Below are positions 1-8,960 of a DNA stretch of 33,185 nt, piece by piece. How positions within the stretch are numbered: the first letter of the stretch is position 1; the number at the start of each line of letters is the position of its first letter. The notes under the pieces were generated by a model, which worked only from the letters and a program-made list of their open reading frames with translations, was not told the origin of the DNA and did not search any database. Origin of the DNA: an uncultured Sphingomonadales bacterium (lineage in GTDB: Bacteria; Pseudomonadota; Alphaproteobacteria; Sphingomonadales; Sphingomonadaceae); the NCBI GenBank assembly GCA_903848655.1, contig CAINGT010000125.1, forward strand, positions 1 to 33,185, read 5' to 3'. The translations under genes were made by a program, and so were the position numbers.

Positions 1-128
1 AGATTGAATCGCATTCGGCTGTAGAGTCTTTGTTTTCGCGTGATTTATTGCGAGACGCAGGCCACCGAAGGTAAAAACCGGTTCCCACTTTTTACCTTCG
101 GTGGCCTGCGGCTCGCATCACGCTCTAG
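1..128 (-). repeat. Mosaic palindromic intergenic repeat, copy A (modified)
   Basis: This is one of four intact copies of a roughly 100-base element (others at 6140-6244, 20533-20632 and 33049-33154). Read on the minus strand it begins at the CTAGAG at 128-123 and runs through a hairpin with the loop CCGGTTCCCAC (plus sense, 78-88), a spacer resembling AAAATCACGCGAAAACAAAG, and the start of a second hairpin cut by the window edge. This copy differs from the others by about 20 extra bases in each arm of the first hairpin. It overlaps the 3' end of trmFO. It resembles the rhizobial and sphingomonad RIME-like palindromic elements; that family link is from memory, not a search. Confidence 0.85.
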
Positions 129-1430
129 CCACTCGGCCAGATCGGCCTTGGCGCGATCCGTATAGGCCAGTTTGCGCTGTTTTTTGGCAGTTGCGGGATC
201 GACTGGGGGAAACAGCCCGAAATTGACATTCATCGGCTGAAATGTCGCCGCTTCGGCATCGCCGGTCACGTGCGCGAGCAAGGCACCGAGCGCGGTCGTG
301 CGCGGCGGCGGGGTCCATGGCTGCCCGGCCAGTTCAGCCGCCGCCATCCGCCCCGCCAGCAGCCCGATGGCGGCGCTTTCGACATAGCCTTCGCAGCCGG
401 TGATCTGGCCGGCAAAGCGCAAGCGGGGATCGCGCAGCAGCCGCAACTGGCGGTCGAGTACCTCTGGCGAGCGGATAAAGGTATTGCGATGCAGCCCGCC
501 CAGCCGCGCGAATTCTGCGCGTTCCAGCCCTGGAATGGTGCGGAACAGCCGGACTTGTTCGGCGTGTTTGAGCTTGGTCTGAAACCCGACGATGTTCCAC
601 AACGTGCCCAGTGCATTGTCCTGGCGCAATTGCACCACGGCATGGGGCCAGCGCCCGGTGCGCGGATCATCCAGCCCGACCGGCTTCATCGGGCCAAACC
701 GCAGCGTATCGAGCCCGCGCGCGGCCATGACCTCGATCGGCATACAGCCGTCAAAGTAGGGCGTACTGGCCTCCCACGCGCGAAATTCGGTCTTTTCGCC
801 ATCGATCAGCCCTTGATGAAACGCGGCATATTGTTCGCGGTTCATCGGGCAATTGATGTAATCGGCGCTGCCTTTGTCCCAGCGGCTGGCTTTCCAGCAC
901 ACCTCCATGTCGATGCTGTCGTGGTGGACGATAGGCGCAATCGCGTCAAAAAATGCCAGCGCCTCGGCCCCGGTGGCCGTGCCGATGGCTTCGGCCAGCG
1001 CGGGCGCGGTCAGCGGGCCGGTGGCGATGATGACCGGGCCTTGCGCAGGGATTGCATCGATCCGTTCGCGCACCACCTCCAGCGTCGGCAGGCGCGCCAG
1101 TTCGGCCTCGACAGCGGCGGAAAACTGATCGCGATCCACTGCCAGCGCCGAACCGGCGGGCACTTGCGCGCGCGCGGCGGCGGCCATGACCAGACTGTCG
1201 CACAGCCGCATTTCATGGTGCAGCAGCCCGACCGCGTTGCTGGTGTGATCGTCAGACCGAAACGAATTCGAACAGACCAGTTCGGCCAGCGCAGTGGTGT
1301 GATGCGCCGGGCTGGTATCGCCGCCGCCGCGCATTTCCGACAGCCGCACGTGCACCCCGCGCCGCGCCAATTGCCACGCCGCCTCGGTCCCCGCCATGCC
1401 GCCGCCGATGATGTGGATCTGATGGGCCAT
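45..1430 (-). CDS. trmFO: Methylenetetrahydrofolate-tRNA-(uracil-5)-methyltransferase TrmFO
   Basis: TrmFO is a cytosolic flavoprotein that makes 5-methyluridine at position 54 in the tRNA T-loop, using methylenetetrahydrofolate and FAD. The N-terminus carries the dinucleotide-binding glycines (IIGGGMAG, residues 7-14). Cys53 in LVCSNSFRS matches the conserved cysteine implicated in catalysis in this family. The reading frame is open further upstream, but the ATG at 1430 gives the family N-terminus and sits 8 bases after the DUF952 gene, so it was chosen. The protein is 461 residues. The final 22 or so residues after AEWL are encoded by the inserted palindromic repeat and are not expected in homologues. 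It is probably the last gene of the gyrA-DUF952-trmFO unit. Confidence 0.95.
   Translation of the reverse strand: MAHQIHIIGGGMAGTEAAWQLARRGVHVRLSEMRGGGDTSPAHHTTALAELVCSNSFRSDDHTSNAVGLLHHEMRLCDSLVMAAAARAQVPAGSALAVDRDQFSAAVEAELARLPTLEVVRERIDAIPAQGPVIIATGPLTAPALAEAIGTATGAEALAFFDAIAPIVHHDSIDMEVCWKASRWDKGSADYINCPMNREQYAAFHQGLIDGEKTEFRAWEASTPYFDGCMPIEVMAARGLDTLRFGPMKPVGLDDPRTGRWPHAVVQLRQDNALGTLWNIVGFQTKLKHAEQVRLFRTIPGLERAEFARLGGLHRNTFIRSPEVLDRQLRLLRDPRLRFAGQITGCEGYVESAAIGLLAGRMAAAELAGQPWTPPPRTTALGALLAHVTGDAEAATFQPMNVNFGLFPPVDPATAKKQRKLAYTDRAKADLAEWLERDASRRPPKVKSGNRFLPSVACVSQ
50..116. repeat. Perfect 22-bp hairpin inside repeat copy A
   Basis: Bases 56-77 and 89-110 are perfect reverse complements (22 bp) around an 11-base loop at 78-88. 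Pairing continues to 50-55/111-116 with one mismatch. Other copies have only a short GCGAAAAA/TTTTTCGC stem here, so about 20 bases were added to both arms symmetrically. The structure lies inside the last codons of trmFO and could end or slow transcription of the gyrA-trmFO unit, although no T-run follows it. Confidence 0.9.
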
Positions 1431-1438
1431 GCGCGCGA

Positions 1439-1780
1439 TCAGGGCAGGATGACCGCGCCGTCGCGATCCCGCCGCAGCGGGCCATGCGCCAGCGCCACTG
1501 CCAGCGGCACAGCGGCATAGACATGCGGAAACCGCGCGCCGCCGCGCGATAGTTCCCACCGCACGGCATCGCCCAGCGCCGCCAGATCGATCCGCACCAC
1601 CACCAGCCCGTCCTGTCCGGAAAAGTGGCGATTGGCCGTCTCGGTCACCTGATCGGCGGCGGACAAATGCACGAAGCCATCGGCCAGATCGACCGGCGAT
1701 CCGGCAAACACGCGCTGATCCAGCCATTGCGCCCATTGCGCGCCGGTCAGGATTTTATAGGCAACCGCTGGCGTGGTCAT
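1439..1780 (-). CDS. DUF952 family protein
   Basis: A 113-residue cytosolic protein with no signal peptide or membrane segment. It reads as a DUF952 protein: the N-terminal [10 protein letters not shown], the central [13 protein letters not shown] and the later [10 protein letters not shown] and YAAVPL segments match the pattern I know for that family. The biochemical function is unknown; it is sometimes likened to ADP-ribosyl-transferase-like folds, which the sequence alone does not prove. Its ATG overlaps the gyrA stop (ATGA at 1780-1777) and trmFO starts 8 bases after its stop, so translation is probably coupled across the three genes. Confidence 0.85.
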   Translation of the reverse strand: MTTPAVAYKILTGAQWAQWLDQRVFAGSPVDLADGFVHLSAADQVTETANRHFSGQDGLVVVRIDLAALGDAVRWELSRGGARFPHVYAAVPLAVALAHGPLRRDRDGAVILP

Positions 1781-4494
1781 GCTTCGGTCGGCGCTTCGGC
1801 GCTGCCGTCGTCAGGTTCGGCCAGCCGCGCCGCGCTGACGACATGCTCGTGGTCCGCCACATTGAACAATCGCACCCCGGCGCTGCCGCGCCCGATCACG
1901 CGCACCGAATCGAGTGGCAGGCGGATCAGCTTGGCCTGATCGGTCACCAGCATCAACTGATCGGCCTGCGTGGTGGCAAAGCTCGCCACCACTGGCCCGT
2001 TGCGATCAATATTGTCGATATTGACAATACCCTGCCCGCCGCGCCCGGTGCGGCGATATTCATAGGCCGACGACAATTTGCCATAGCCATTGCTGCACAC
2101 CGTCAGGATGAACTGTTCTTCGGCCACCAGCCGCGCAAACCGGTCGGCAGCGATGGCAGGGTCGCCCGCGCGTTCGGCCTTCCACGGGGCAAAGCGCAGA
2201 TATTCGTCGCGTTCTTCCTGATCGCGCAAGGCGGTGGCGTGGAGTATCGACAGCGAGATCACTTCATCGCCATCCTTGAGCAGCATTCCGCGCACCCCGG
2301 TCGACGTGCGGCTCTGGAATTCGCGCACATCATCGGCGGCAAAGCGGATCGCCTTGCCCTGACGGCTGGCGAGCAGCACGTCATCGCCTTCGGACAGCAG
2401 CGCCACCCCGATCAACCGGTCGGGATCGCCCTCTTCGAACTTCATCGCGAATTTGCCGTTGGACGGGATATTGGCAAAAGCATCCATCGCGTTGCGGCGC
2501 ACATTGCCGAGCGCGGTGGCAAACATCACGTCAAGACTGCCCCACGCGGCTTCATCTTCGGGCAGGGCGAGCACGGCGGCGACGGTTTCGCCGCTATCGA
2601 GCGCGGGCAGCAGATTGACCACCGGGCGTCCGCGTGTGGCCGCACCGCCTTCGGGCAAGCGCCAGACTTTCAGGCGATAGACTTTGCCCGCGGTCGAAAA
2701 GAACAGCACCGGGGTATGCGTGCTGGCGACGAACATCGTACCGACCGCGTCTTCGTCTTTGGTCGCCATGCCCGACCGGCCTTTGCCGCCCCGGTTTTGC
2801 GCGCGAAACGTCGAAAGCGGCGTGCGCTTGATATAGCCGTCGAGCGTCACGGTCACCACCATGTCCTCGCGCTCGATCAGGTCTTCATCCTCAATCCCGT
2901 CGGCAGCCGCAGTGATTTCGGACAGGCGCGGCGTGGCAAACGCGGCGCGCACCGCCAGCAATTCATCGCGCATCACACCATAAAGCTTTACCCGGTCACC
3001 CAGGATCGACAGGAATTCGGCGATAGCCGCGGCCAGCGTTTCCAGCTCGCCACCGATTTCGTCGCGCCCGAGCGCGGTCAGGCGGTGCAACCGCAGATCG
3101 AGAATCGCGCGCACTTGCGTTTCTGACAGGCGATAGGTCGGCGCGCTGAGCGCAGCATCATCCTCGATCGCTTCGACCAGCCGGATATAGCCCGCGATTT
3201 CCCCGCTGGGCCATTCGCGCGCCATCAGCGCCTCACGCGCCAGCGCCGGATTGGCCGAACCCCGGATGATCCGCACCACTTCGTCCAGATTGGTCACCGC
3301 GACCACCAGCCCGAGCAAGATATGTGCGCGGTCGCGCGCCTTCATCAACTCGAACTTGGTGCGCCGGGTAATGACCTCTTCGCGAAAGCCGACGAACGCG
3401 GCGATAATGTCTTTCAGCCCCAGCAATTCGGGCCGACCGCCACGGATCGCCAGCATATTGGCGGGAAAGTTCGATTGCGCCGGGGTGTTGCGCCACAACT
3501 GGTTGAGCACGACTTCGGGGGTGGCATCGCGCTTGAGTTCGATCACCACGCGCACGCCTTCGCGGTTCGATTCGTCGCGAATGTCGGCCACGCCATCGAT
3601 GCGTTTGTCTTTGGCCGCTTCAGCGATCTTTTCGACCAGCCCGTTCTTGCCGACTTGATAGGGGATCGCGGTCAGCACGATGGCGCGGCGGCCATCGCTG
3701 CGCCCGCGCGCTTCTTCGATCACATGGCGCGCGCGCATCACGATTGATCCGCGCCCTTCGGTATAGGCTTTGCGCGCGCCCGAACTGCCCAGAATCAGCG
3801 GCGCGGTGGGAAAATCGGGGCCGGGCACGATACGGATCAGATCGTCAATCGCGATCAGCGGGTTGTCCATATAGGCAAGGCAAGCGTCGATCACTTCGCC
3901 CAGATTGTGCGGCGGAATGTTGGTGGCCATGCCCACCGCGATCCCGCCCGCGCCATTGACCAGCAGATTCGGAAAACGCGCGGGCAAAACGGTCGGCTCG
4001 TGTTCCGAACCGTCATAATTGGCCTGAAAATCGACCGTATCTTTGTCGATATCGCCCAGCAGCGCATCGGCGACTTTGGCCAGCCGCGCTTCGGTGTAGC
4101 GCATCGAGGCGGGCGGATCGGGGTCCATCGAGCCGAAATTGCCCTGTCCTTCGATCAGCGGCAGCCGCATCGACCAGTCCTGCGTCATCCGCGCGAGCGC
4201 GTCATAGATCGCCGAATCGCCGTGCGGGTGATACTTGCCCATGCAATCGCCGACGATGCGCGCCGATTTGCGAAAGGCCTTGCCCGAGGTGAAGCCGTTT
4301 TCGTGGCTGGTCCACAAAATCCGCCGGTGCACTGGTTTGAGCCCGTCGCGCACATCGGGCAGCGCGCGCGACACGATCACGCTCATCGCGTAATCGAGAT
4401 AGCTGGCCTTCATTTCATCGACGATGTCGATCCGCTGAAATTCCGGTTCGCCCGATGGTGCGGGGGGATCAATCGGGGAAATGTCGTCGGTCAC
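1777..4494 (-). CDS. gyrA: DNA gyrase subunit A
   Basis: GyrA is the breakage-reunion subunit of gyrase (A2B2), which introduces negative supercoils into DNA. The protein has 905 residues. The catalytic tyrosine is Tyr133 in [11 protein letters not shown]. The quinolone-determining stretch [15 protein letters not shown] keeps Ser94 and Asp98, the equivalents of E. coli Ser83 and Asp87, so it has the susceptible-type residues. The C-terminal beta-pinwheel starts near residue 540 and has a GyrA box reading QNRGGKG (566-572) rather than the usual QRRGGKG. The start codon is GTG, giving VTDDISPID. The 297 bases upstream are shared with the divergent gene at 4792 and should hold both promoters; I could not place convincing boxes there. 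Confidence 0.97.
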   Translation of the reverse strand: MTDDISPIDPPAPSGEPEFQRIDIVDEMKASYLDYAMSVIVSRALPDVRDGLKPVHRRILWTSHENGFTSGKAFRKSARIVGDCMGKYHPHGDSAIYDALARMTQDWSMRLPLIEGQGNFGSMDPDPPASMRYTEARLAKVADALLGDIDKDTVDFQANYDGSEHEPTVLPARFPNLLVNGAGGIAVGMATNIPPHNLGEVIDACLAYMDNPLIAIDDLIRIVPGPDFPTAPLILGSSGARKAYTEGRGSIVMRARHVIEEARGRSDGRRAIVLTAIPYQVGKNGLVEKIAEAAKDKRIDGVADIRDESNREGVRVVIELKRDATPEVVLNQLWRNTPAQSNFPANMLAIRGGRPELLGLKDIIAAFVGFREEVITRRTKFELMKARDRAHILLGLVVAVTNLDEVVRIIRGSANPALAREALMAREWPSGEIAGYIRLVEAIEDDAALSAPTYRLSETQVRAILDLRLHRLTALGRDEIGGELETLAAAIAEFLSILGDRVKLYGVMRDELLAVRAAFATPRLSEITAAADGIEDEDLIEREDMVVTVTLDGYIKRTPLSTFRAQNRGGKGRSGMATKDEDAVGTMFVASTHTPVLFFSTAGKVYRLKVWRLPEGGAATRGRPVVNLLPALDSGETVAAVLALPEDEAAWGSLDVMFATALGNVRRNAMDAFANIPSNGKFAMKFEEGDPDRLIGVALLSEGDDVLLASRQGKAIRFAADDVREFQSRTSTGVRGMLLKDGDEVISLSILHATALRDQEERDEYLRFAPWKAERAGDPAIAADRFARLVAEEQFILTVCSNGYGKLSSAYEYRRTGRGGQGIVNIDNIDRNGPVVASFATTQADQLMLVTDQAKLIRLPLDSVRVIGRGSAGVRLFNVADHEHVVSAARLAEPDDGSAEAPTEA

Positions 4495-4791
4495 GTATGA
4501 GACGCTTTCGCTGGCTGGACGATCCGGGTTCAGCCCGGCGGAGGCACGGCTGGCGGAACAGTCGAGCCTGCTGCCCTAGCCCGTGGATCAGGCGATGGCC
4601 AGTCGCGCGCGACCGGCCCAACCGATTTGTCCACATGTCGCTCGCCCGGGTTGCGACGAAGCGCGCCGCAATTGCGGTTCAGCCCACGAAATCTCGTACG
4701 CAAACCGTTGCCAAGCGAGCAAATTCGCGCCAAACGATCCGGCACATCGACGCCACCGCCGACAGCGGGGCGCAACAGGAGTTGAACGACA

Positions 4792-6114
4792 ATGCGGGTC
4801 ACTTTCGCTGCTTTTGCCCGGTCGAGCGCCGCTGCCGCCGCGCTGGTCATGGGTGCCTCGCTCGGCACTTTGGCAACCGTTACCCCGGCCAGCGCGAAAG
4901 ACGCGCCAAAGCCGACAAATTCGGAACAGTTCAGCAAAGTCGCCAGCCCGTTTTTGAAACTGTTCAACGATGTCGCTGGCAAAAAGGGTAAAGTGCCCGA
5001 TGATGCGTTCAAGACAGCGGCATCCGCGCTGGTGCCCGAGCTGGTCAAAGTCGAAGCCGGGGTGAAAAATCCGCTCGACCGGCTGATCTTTGGCGATTGG
5101 CAACGCCAGGTCGGTGGCTGGGCCGACAATGCGGCGCTGACCAACACTGGCCTGCAGAACATGCTCGACAGCGGCCAGTTGCAGCCCAATCAGGTCAACA
5201 CCGTGCGCGCCATCCTTGGCCAGACTGCATTCGGGGCCAATGATTACGCCACCGTGATCAAAGTGCTGTCGCCGATCGCGGCAGACCCTACCGCCGATAT
5301 CGCCGTGCCGCAGTGGCTTGGCGAAGCATATGCCGCAACCGGTCAGCCCAAGCTTGGGCTTGAAACGTTGAAGGCAGCGATTGCCGCGCGCACCACCACC
5401 GCTGCGCCCGCTCCCGAAGAACTCTATGGTCGGGCCAGCCGGATCGCCGACGGTGCCAAAATGTATGGCGAATCCGCCGAATGGTCGCTGTTGTTGGTGC
5501 AGGCCTATCCCTCACCGCTCAAATGGCTGGGTGCCGCGCAACGTGCCCGCCTGACCACGGACAATTTCTCCTCGCAAGAAGAACTCGATATCAGCCGCCT
5601 GCTCGATCAGACCGGTGCGCTCAAGCTGGCAGCGAAGGACGTTTCGCGCGAATATGTCGTATATCTGCAATCGATCGACCCGCGCCGCTATCCCGGTGAA
5701 GCCTTGCGGATTGCCGAACAGGGGATTGCGAACGGTTCGCTGAAGGCCGACGATGCCTTTGTCAAAGATGCGCTGACGCAAGCGAAAGCGCGTGTCGCCG
5801 GGGACAAGGCCTCGCTGCCCAGCCTGGTCAAAGACGCCAATGCCGCGCCGACGGGCAAGATCGCGCTGGCCGCCGCCGATGCCTTCCTTGCCGATGGCGA
5901 AGCCGCTCAGGCCGCCACGCTCTATACGCTGGCGCTGACCAAAGGCGGGGTCGATGCCGACAAGGATCGGCTGTATACCCGGCTGGCGATTGCCCAGATT
6001 GCATTGGGCGCATACGCCGATGCAAAAGCCAATCTTGCCAAAGTTACCGGATCGACCGCGCTGATTGCCCGGCTGTGGTCGGTCTTTGCCGATCAGAAAG
6101 CCGCGGGGAAATAA
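4792..6114 (+). CDS. Exported TPR-like helical repeat protein
   Basis: A 440-residue protein with a clear N-terminal signal peptide: basic MRVTFAAFARS, a hydrophobic alanine-rich core, and a likely cleavage after ASA near residue 35 (TPASAKDAP). The mature part is alanine-rich and almost wholly helical, with TPR-like segments such as WLGEAYAATGQPKLGLETLKAAI and the C-terminal LADGEAAQAATLYTLAL and LAIAQIALGAYADAKANL. It is probably a periplasmic scaffold; no enzyme motif is visible. The ATG follows AGGAG at 4777-4781. It is divergent from gyrA and stands alone. I believe similar unnamed proteins occur beside gyrA in sphingomonads, but this is recollection. Function is unknown. Confidence 0.85.
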   Translation: MRVTFAAFARSSAAAAALVMGASLGTLATVTPASAKDAPKPTNSEQFSKVASPFLKLFNDVAGKKGKVPDDAFKTAASALVPELVKVEAGVKNPLDRLIFGDWQRQVGGWADNAALTNTGLQNMLDSGQLQPNQVNTVRAILGQTAFGANDYATVIKVLSPIAADPTADIAVPQWLGEAYAATGQPKLGLETLKAAIAARTTTAAPAPEELYGRASRIADGAKMYGESAEWSLLLVQAYPSPLKWLGAAQRARLTTDNFSSQEELDISRLLDQTGALKLAAKDVSREYVVYLQSIDPRRYPGEALRIAEQGIANGSLKADDAFVKDALTQAKARVAGDKASLPSLVKDANAAPTGKIALAAADAFLADGEAAQAATLYTLALTKGGVDADKDRLYTRLAIAQIALGAYADAKANLAKVTGSTALIARLWSVFADQKAAGK

Positions 6115-6139
6115 TGCTGCCGATCTTCCCCCGCGCTTT

Positions 6140-6244
6140 TAGAGCGTTATGCAAAAAAGTGGGAACCGTTTTTTTGCAATAAATCACGTGAAAACAAAGA
6201 CTTTAGAGCGGAATGCGATCCAATCTAACCGCATTCCGCTCTAG
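6140..6244 (+). repeat. Mosaic palindromic intergenic repeat, copy B
   Basis: The element runs from TAGAGCG (6140) to CTCTAG (6244). Hairpin 1 has short arms GCAAAAAA/TTTTTTGC around GTGGGAACCG. Next comes the spacer ATAAATCACGTGAAAACAAAGACT. Hairpin 2 pairs AGAGCGGAATGCG with CGCATTCCGCTCT. It has the same orientation as copy D and the opposite to copies A and C. It lies between the convergent genes at 6114 and 6309. Confidence 0.9.
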
Positions 6245-6257
6245 GCCCCACCCCCAA

Positions 6258-6286
6258 CCCCCTCCCCTGAAGGGGAGGGGGCTTTT
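6258..6286 (+). terminator. GC hairpin with TGAA loop and short T-run
   Basis: CCCCCTCCCC (6258-6267) pairs perfectly over 10 bp with GGGGAGGGGG (6272-6281) around a TGAA loop, followed by CTTTT on the plus strand. It lies downstream of the gene ending at 6114 and could be its terminator, although repeat copy B intervenes. The motif CCCCTCCCCTGAAGGGGAGG is also a common dispersed palindrome in sphingomonad genomes, so it may be a repeat acting as a terminator. Confidence 0.6.
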
Positions 6287-6308
6287 GACGGAATCCGCGT
6301 GCGCTGGT

Positions 6309-6962
6309 TTAGCCGACGGGGTGGAATTCGCCGCTGGCGTGATCGAGCAAGTGCAGCAGGCCGTCGCTGATTGCGAAGAACGCGCCGGTCAGCCGTAGCG
6401 CGCCTTTGGCTTCCTTGTGGCTGATGCACGGGAATGTGCGCAAATTGGTGAGGCTGGTGCGGACCCCCGCCAGTTCCATCGCGCGTTCGGCAATCAGCCC
6501 CGATGTGCCATGGTGCGCGACGACTTCGGCGCGCGCGTCATCGAGCAGCGCGATCCAGTCGGCGATAAAGCCGCCTTCGCCCGGATCGCTGCCTTGCAGG
6601 CTTTGCGTCAGCGCGGCCTGGCAGCCACCGCACATGCCATGGCCCAGCACCACGATTTCGCGCACTTTGAGCACTTGCACCGCAAATTCGAGCGCGGCAG
6701 AAACACCGTGGTGGCCCGGGGTGGTTTCAAACGGCGGCACCATCGCCGCGACATTGCGCACAACGAACATTTCGCCGGGGTCGGTGTCAAAAATCTGCGC
6801 CGGATCGACGCGGCTGTCGGAGCAGGCGATAACCATCATCCGGGGCGCCTGACCTTCGCCCAGTTCGCGCCAGCGTTCGCGCCGGGGCGTCCAGCCTTGT
6901 TCGCGAAACCGACGATATCCCGCCACCAGATGATCGAGTTCGGGGGATCGCGGATCGGCCAT
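6309..6962 (-). CDS. Beta-class carbonic anhydrase
   Basis: This zinc enzyme interconverts CO2 and bicarbonate in the cytosol. The protein has 217 residues, typical of the family. The zinc ligands are visible as Cys47 in ACSDSRVDP, with the Asp49-Arg51 dyad, and His108 and Cys111 in VLGHGMCGG. RNVAAMVPP (residues 69-77) is the usual conserved segment between them. No signal peptide is seen. It is a single-gene unit converging with the exported protein at 4792-6114 and divergent from lipA. The ATG at 6962 is the natural start. The sequence does not say which physiological process it serves. Confidence 0.95.
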   Translation of the reverse strand: MADPRSPELDHLVAGYRRFREQGWTPRRERWRELGEGQAPRMMVIACSDSRVDPAQIFDTDPGEMFVVRNVAAMVPPFETTPGHHGVSAALEFAVQVLKVREIVVLGHGMCGGCQAALTQSLQGSDPGEGGFIADWIALLDDARAEVVAHHGTSGLIAERAMELAGVRTSLTNLRTFPCISHKEAKGALRLTGAFFAISDGLLHLLDHASGEFHPVG

Positions 6963-7074
6963 GCAGATGATACCCCGTTATCGTGTTGCGCGCTCCATGC
7001 CGCCAAGCGCATTTGAGTGCAAGGCGTGAGCGCAAGGGATGGAATTTGCCGCACCAAGCGTCTATCTGCGCACG

Positions 7075-7998
7075 ATGACCGACCAAACTTCTGCCGCGCC
7101 GCTGCGCCAGCGCAAACCCGACTGGATCCGCGTCAAGGCCCCCACCAGCAAAGGTTTTGGCGAAACGCGCGCGCTGATGCGCGAATTGCAGCTCAACACG
7201 GTGTGCGAAGAAGCGGCCTGCCCCAATATCGGCGAATGCTGGACCAAAAAGCACGCGACGGTGATGATCCTGGGCGATGTCTGCACGCGCGCTTGTGCGT
7301 TTTGCAATGTCAAGACCGGGATGCCGCGCGCGGTCGATGCGGGTGAACCGGGCCATGTGGCTGAAGCAGCGGCGCGGCTCGGGCTGGAACATATCGTCAT
7401 CACCTCGGTTGATCGCGATGATCTGCCCGATGGCGGCGCGGGACAATTCGTCAAAGTGATCCGCGCGCTGCGCGCCGCAACCCCGCGCACCACCATCGAA
7501 ATCCTGACCCCCGATTTTCGCGGCAAAATGCCCGCTGCGGTCGCGGCCATCGTGGCGGAAGGGCCCGATGTTTATAACCACAATCTGGAAACCGTGCCCC
7601 GGCTCTATCCCACCATCCGCCCCGGCGCGCGCTATTATGCGTCGTTGCGCTTGCTGGAGGAAGTCAAACGCCACGATCCGCTGATCTTTACCAAATCGGG
7701 CGTGATGCTCGGGCTGGGTGAAGCGCGGCTCGAAGTGCATCAGGTGATGGACGATATGCGCAGCGCGGGGATCGATTTTCTGACAATGGGGCAATATCTG
7801 CAACCCACGCCCAAACACGCCAAAGTGATCGAATTCGTGCCCCCCGCCGGCTTTTCGGCCTATGGCGCGATTGCCCGCGCCAAAGGCTTTCTCCAAGTCG
7901 CCGCCAGCCCGCTGACGCGGTCAAGCTATCACGCGGGCGAAGACTTTGCGCAAATGCGCGCCGCCCGCGCCGCGCTCGTGGCCAAAACGGCGCGCTGA
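7075..7998 (+). CDS. lipA: Lipoyl synthase
   Basis: LipA is a radical-SAM enzyme that inserts two sulfurs into protein-bound octanoyl groups to form lipoyl cofactors of 2-oxoacid dehydrogenases. With the start at 7075 the protein has 307 residues. The auxiliary cluster cysteines are Cys44, Cys49 and Cys55 ([15 protein letters not shown]). The radical-SAM cluster is Cys70-x3-Cys74-x2-Cys77 (CTRACAFC). The C-terminal RSSYHAGE carries the conserved RSSY motif. An in-frame ATG at 7039 would add 12 residues, but the family N-terminus fits 7075 better; neither has a convincing ribosome binding site. The stop is one base from the next gene, so the two are probably co-transcribed. Confidence 0.95.
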   Translation: MTDQTSAAPLRQRKPDWIRVKAPTSKGFGETRALMRELQLNTVCEEAACPNIGECWTKKHATVMILGDVCTRACAFCNVKTGMPRAVDAGEPGHVAEAAARLGLEHIVITSVDRDDLPDGGAGQFVKVIRALRAATPRTTIEILTPDFRGKMPAAVAAIVAEGPDVYNHNLETVPRLYPTIRPGARYYASLRLLEEVKRHDPLIFTKSGVMLGLGEARLEVHQVMDDMRSAGIDFLTMGQYLQPTPKHAKVIEFVPPAGFSAYGAIARAKGFLQVAASPLTRSSYHAGEDFAQMRAARAALVAKTAR

Positions 7999-7999
7999 C

Positions 8000-8482
8000 A
8001 TGGCGCGGATCGCCGAAACGCGGCATCTGGCATGGTCGCCCGAACAGATGTTCGATCTGGTCGCCGATGTGAAGCGCTATGGCGAATTCCTGCCGTGGGT
8101 GGTGGCCACGCGTGTACGGTCTGACAGCGAGACCGAAATGGTCGCCGATGTCATGGTCGGGTTCAGCGCCTTGCGCGAAAAGTTCACCAGCCGGGTGCAC
8201 AAGGCGCGCGCGCAGGCGATCACGGTGGAATATCTCGATGGGCCGATGAAAAGCCTGTCGAATTCGTGGCATTTCCATCCCGATGAAGGCGGCGGCTGCC
8301 GGATCGATTTCGTCTGCGAATTCGCCTTTCGCAATGCCCTGTTCGAACGGCTCGCGGGGCAATACCTTGACCGCGCGTTCCGCAAGATGGTCAAGGCGTT
8401 TGAAACCCGCGCCGCCCGGATCTATGGCGCGCCGTCACCCGCGTTGGGCAACAGCAGTTCCAGCGCCACCAGCGCGGCCTGA
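8000..8482 (+). CDS. COQ10/RatA-like START domain protein
   Basis: A 160-residue member of the polyketide cyclase/START-like family that includes mitochondrial COQ10 and bacterial RatA. Typical features are the N-terminal hydrophobic-coenzyme segment (SPEQMFDLVADVKRYGEFLPW, residues 13-33), a mid-chain SLSNSWHF, and the terminal helix with RAFRKMVKAFETRA. The expected role is binding ubiquinone, a lipid needed for respiration. The RatA name would imply ribosome association, which cannot be judged here. The ATG follows the lipA TGA by one base (TGACATG), and a lipA-COQ10 pair is common in alphaproteobacteria. Its last 61 bases overlap the 3' end of pncC on the other strand. Confidence 0.9.
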   Translation: MARIAETRHLAWSPEQMFDLVADVKRYGEFLPWVVATRVRSDSETEMVADVMVGFSALREKFTSRVHKARAQAITVEYLDGPMKSLSNSWHFHPDEGGGCRIDFVCEFAFRNALFERLAGQYLDRAFRKMVKAFETRAARIYGAPSPALGNSSSSATSAA

Positions 8483-8946
8483 CGCCGCACCCCGGCGCGA
8501 TCCCGCGCTTCGTCAAACAGTTGCGTTTCGGCTTGGGCATCGGCTTGATCTTGCCCGCGCCGGGCGCAAGCGAACACCACCGTGCCGACGGGTTTTTGCG
8601 CGGTGCCGCCATCTGGCCCAGCCACGCCGGTAATTGCCACCGCGATATCGGCGTTCGACCGCGCGAGCGCGCCTTGCGCCATCGACCATGCCACCGCGAC
8701 CGATACCGCGCCAAAGCAATCGATCAGATCTTCGGACACGCCCAGCATGTCGATCTTGGCGGCGTTCGAATAGGTCACGAACCCGCGATCAAACACCGCC
8801 GAGCTGCCGGCGATTTCGGTCAGCGCGGCTGCCACCAGCCCGCCGGTGCAGCTTTCAGCGACCGCCACGGTGCGCCCCAGCGCGGCGTTGGCGGCGATAA
8901 CCCGCGCGGCAAGCCCGACCAGTTCGGCGGGCAACAGGCTGTCCAT
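8422..8946 (-). CDS. pncC: Nicotinamide-nucleotide amidohydrolase (CinA C-terminal domain)
   Basis: PncC deamidates nicotinamide mononucleotide to nicotinic acid mononucleotide in NAD recycling. The 174-residue protein is a stand-alone CinA C-terminal domain. It shows AVAESCTGGLVAAALT (residues 28-43), SNAAKIDMLGV (60-70) and the conserved GPDGGTAQKPVGTV (109-122). It begins 14 bases after the ispDF stop and is probably transcribed with it. Its 3' end overlaps the convergent COQ10-like gene by 61 bases. The ATG at 8946 gives a full-length family N-terminus. Confidence 0.92.
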   Translation of the reverse strand: MDSLLPAELVGLAARVIAANAALGRTVAVAESCTGGLVAAALTEIAGSSAVFDRGFVTYSNAAKIDMLGVSEDLIDCFGAVSVAVAWSMAQGALARSNADIAVAITGVAGPDGGTAQKPVGTVVFACARRGQDQADAQAETQLFDEARDRAGVRRQAALVALELLLPNAGDGAP

Positions 8947-8960
8947 GGCAAAGCAGTCCT

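Noticed and set aside
270-1520. Plus-strand 416-codon open frame
   Set aside because: It is antisense to trmFO and DUF952. Its composition (arginine, glycine, histidine-rich) is that of a GC-rich shadow, and trmFO has clear motifs.
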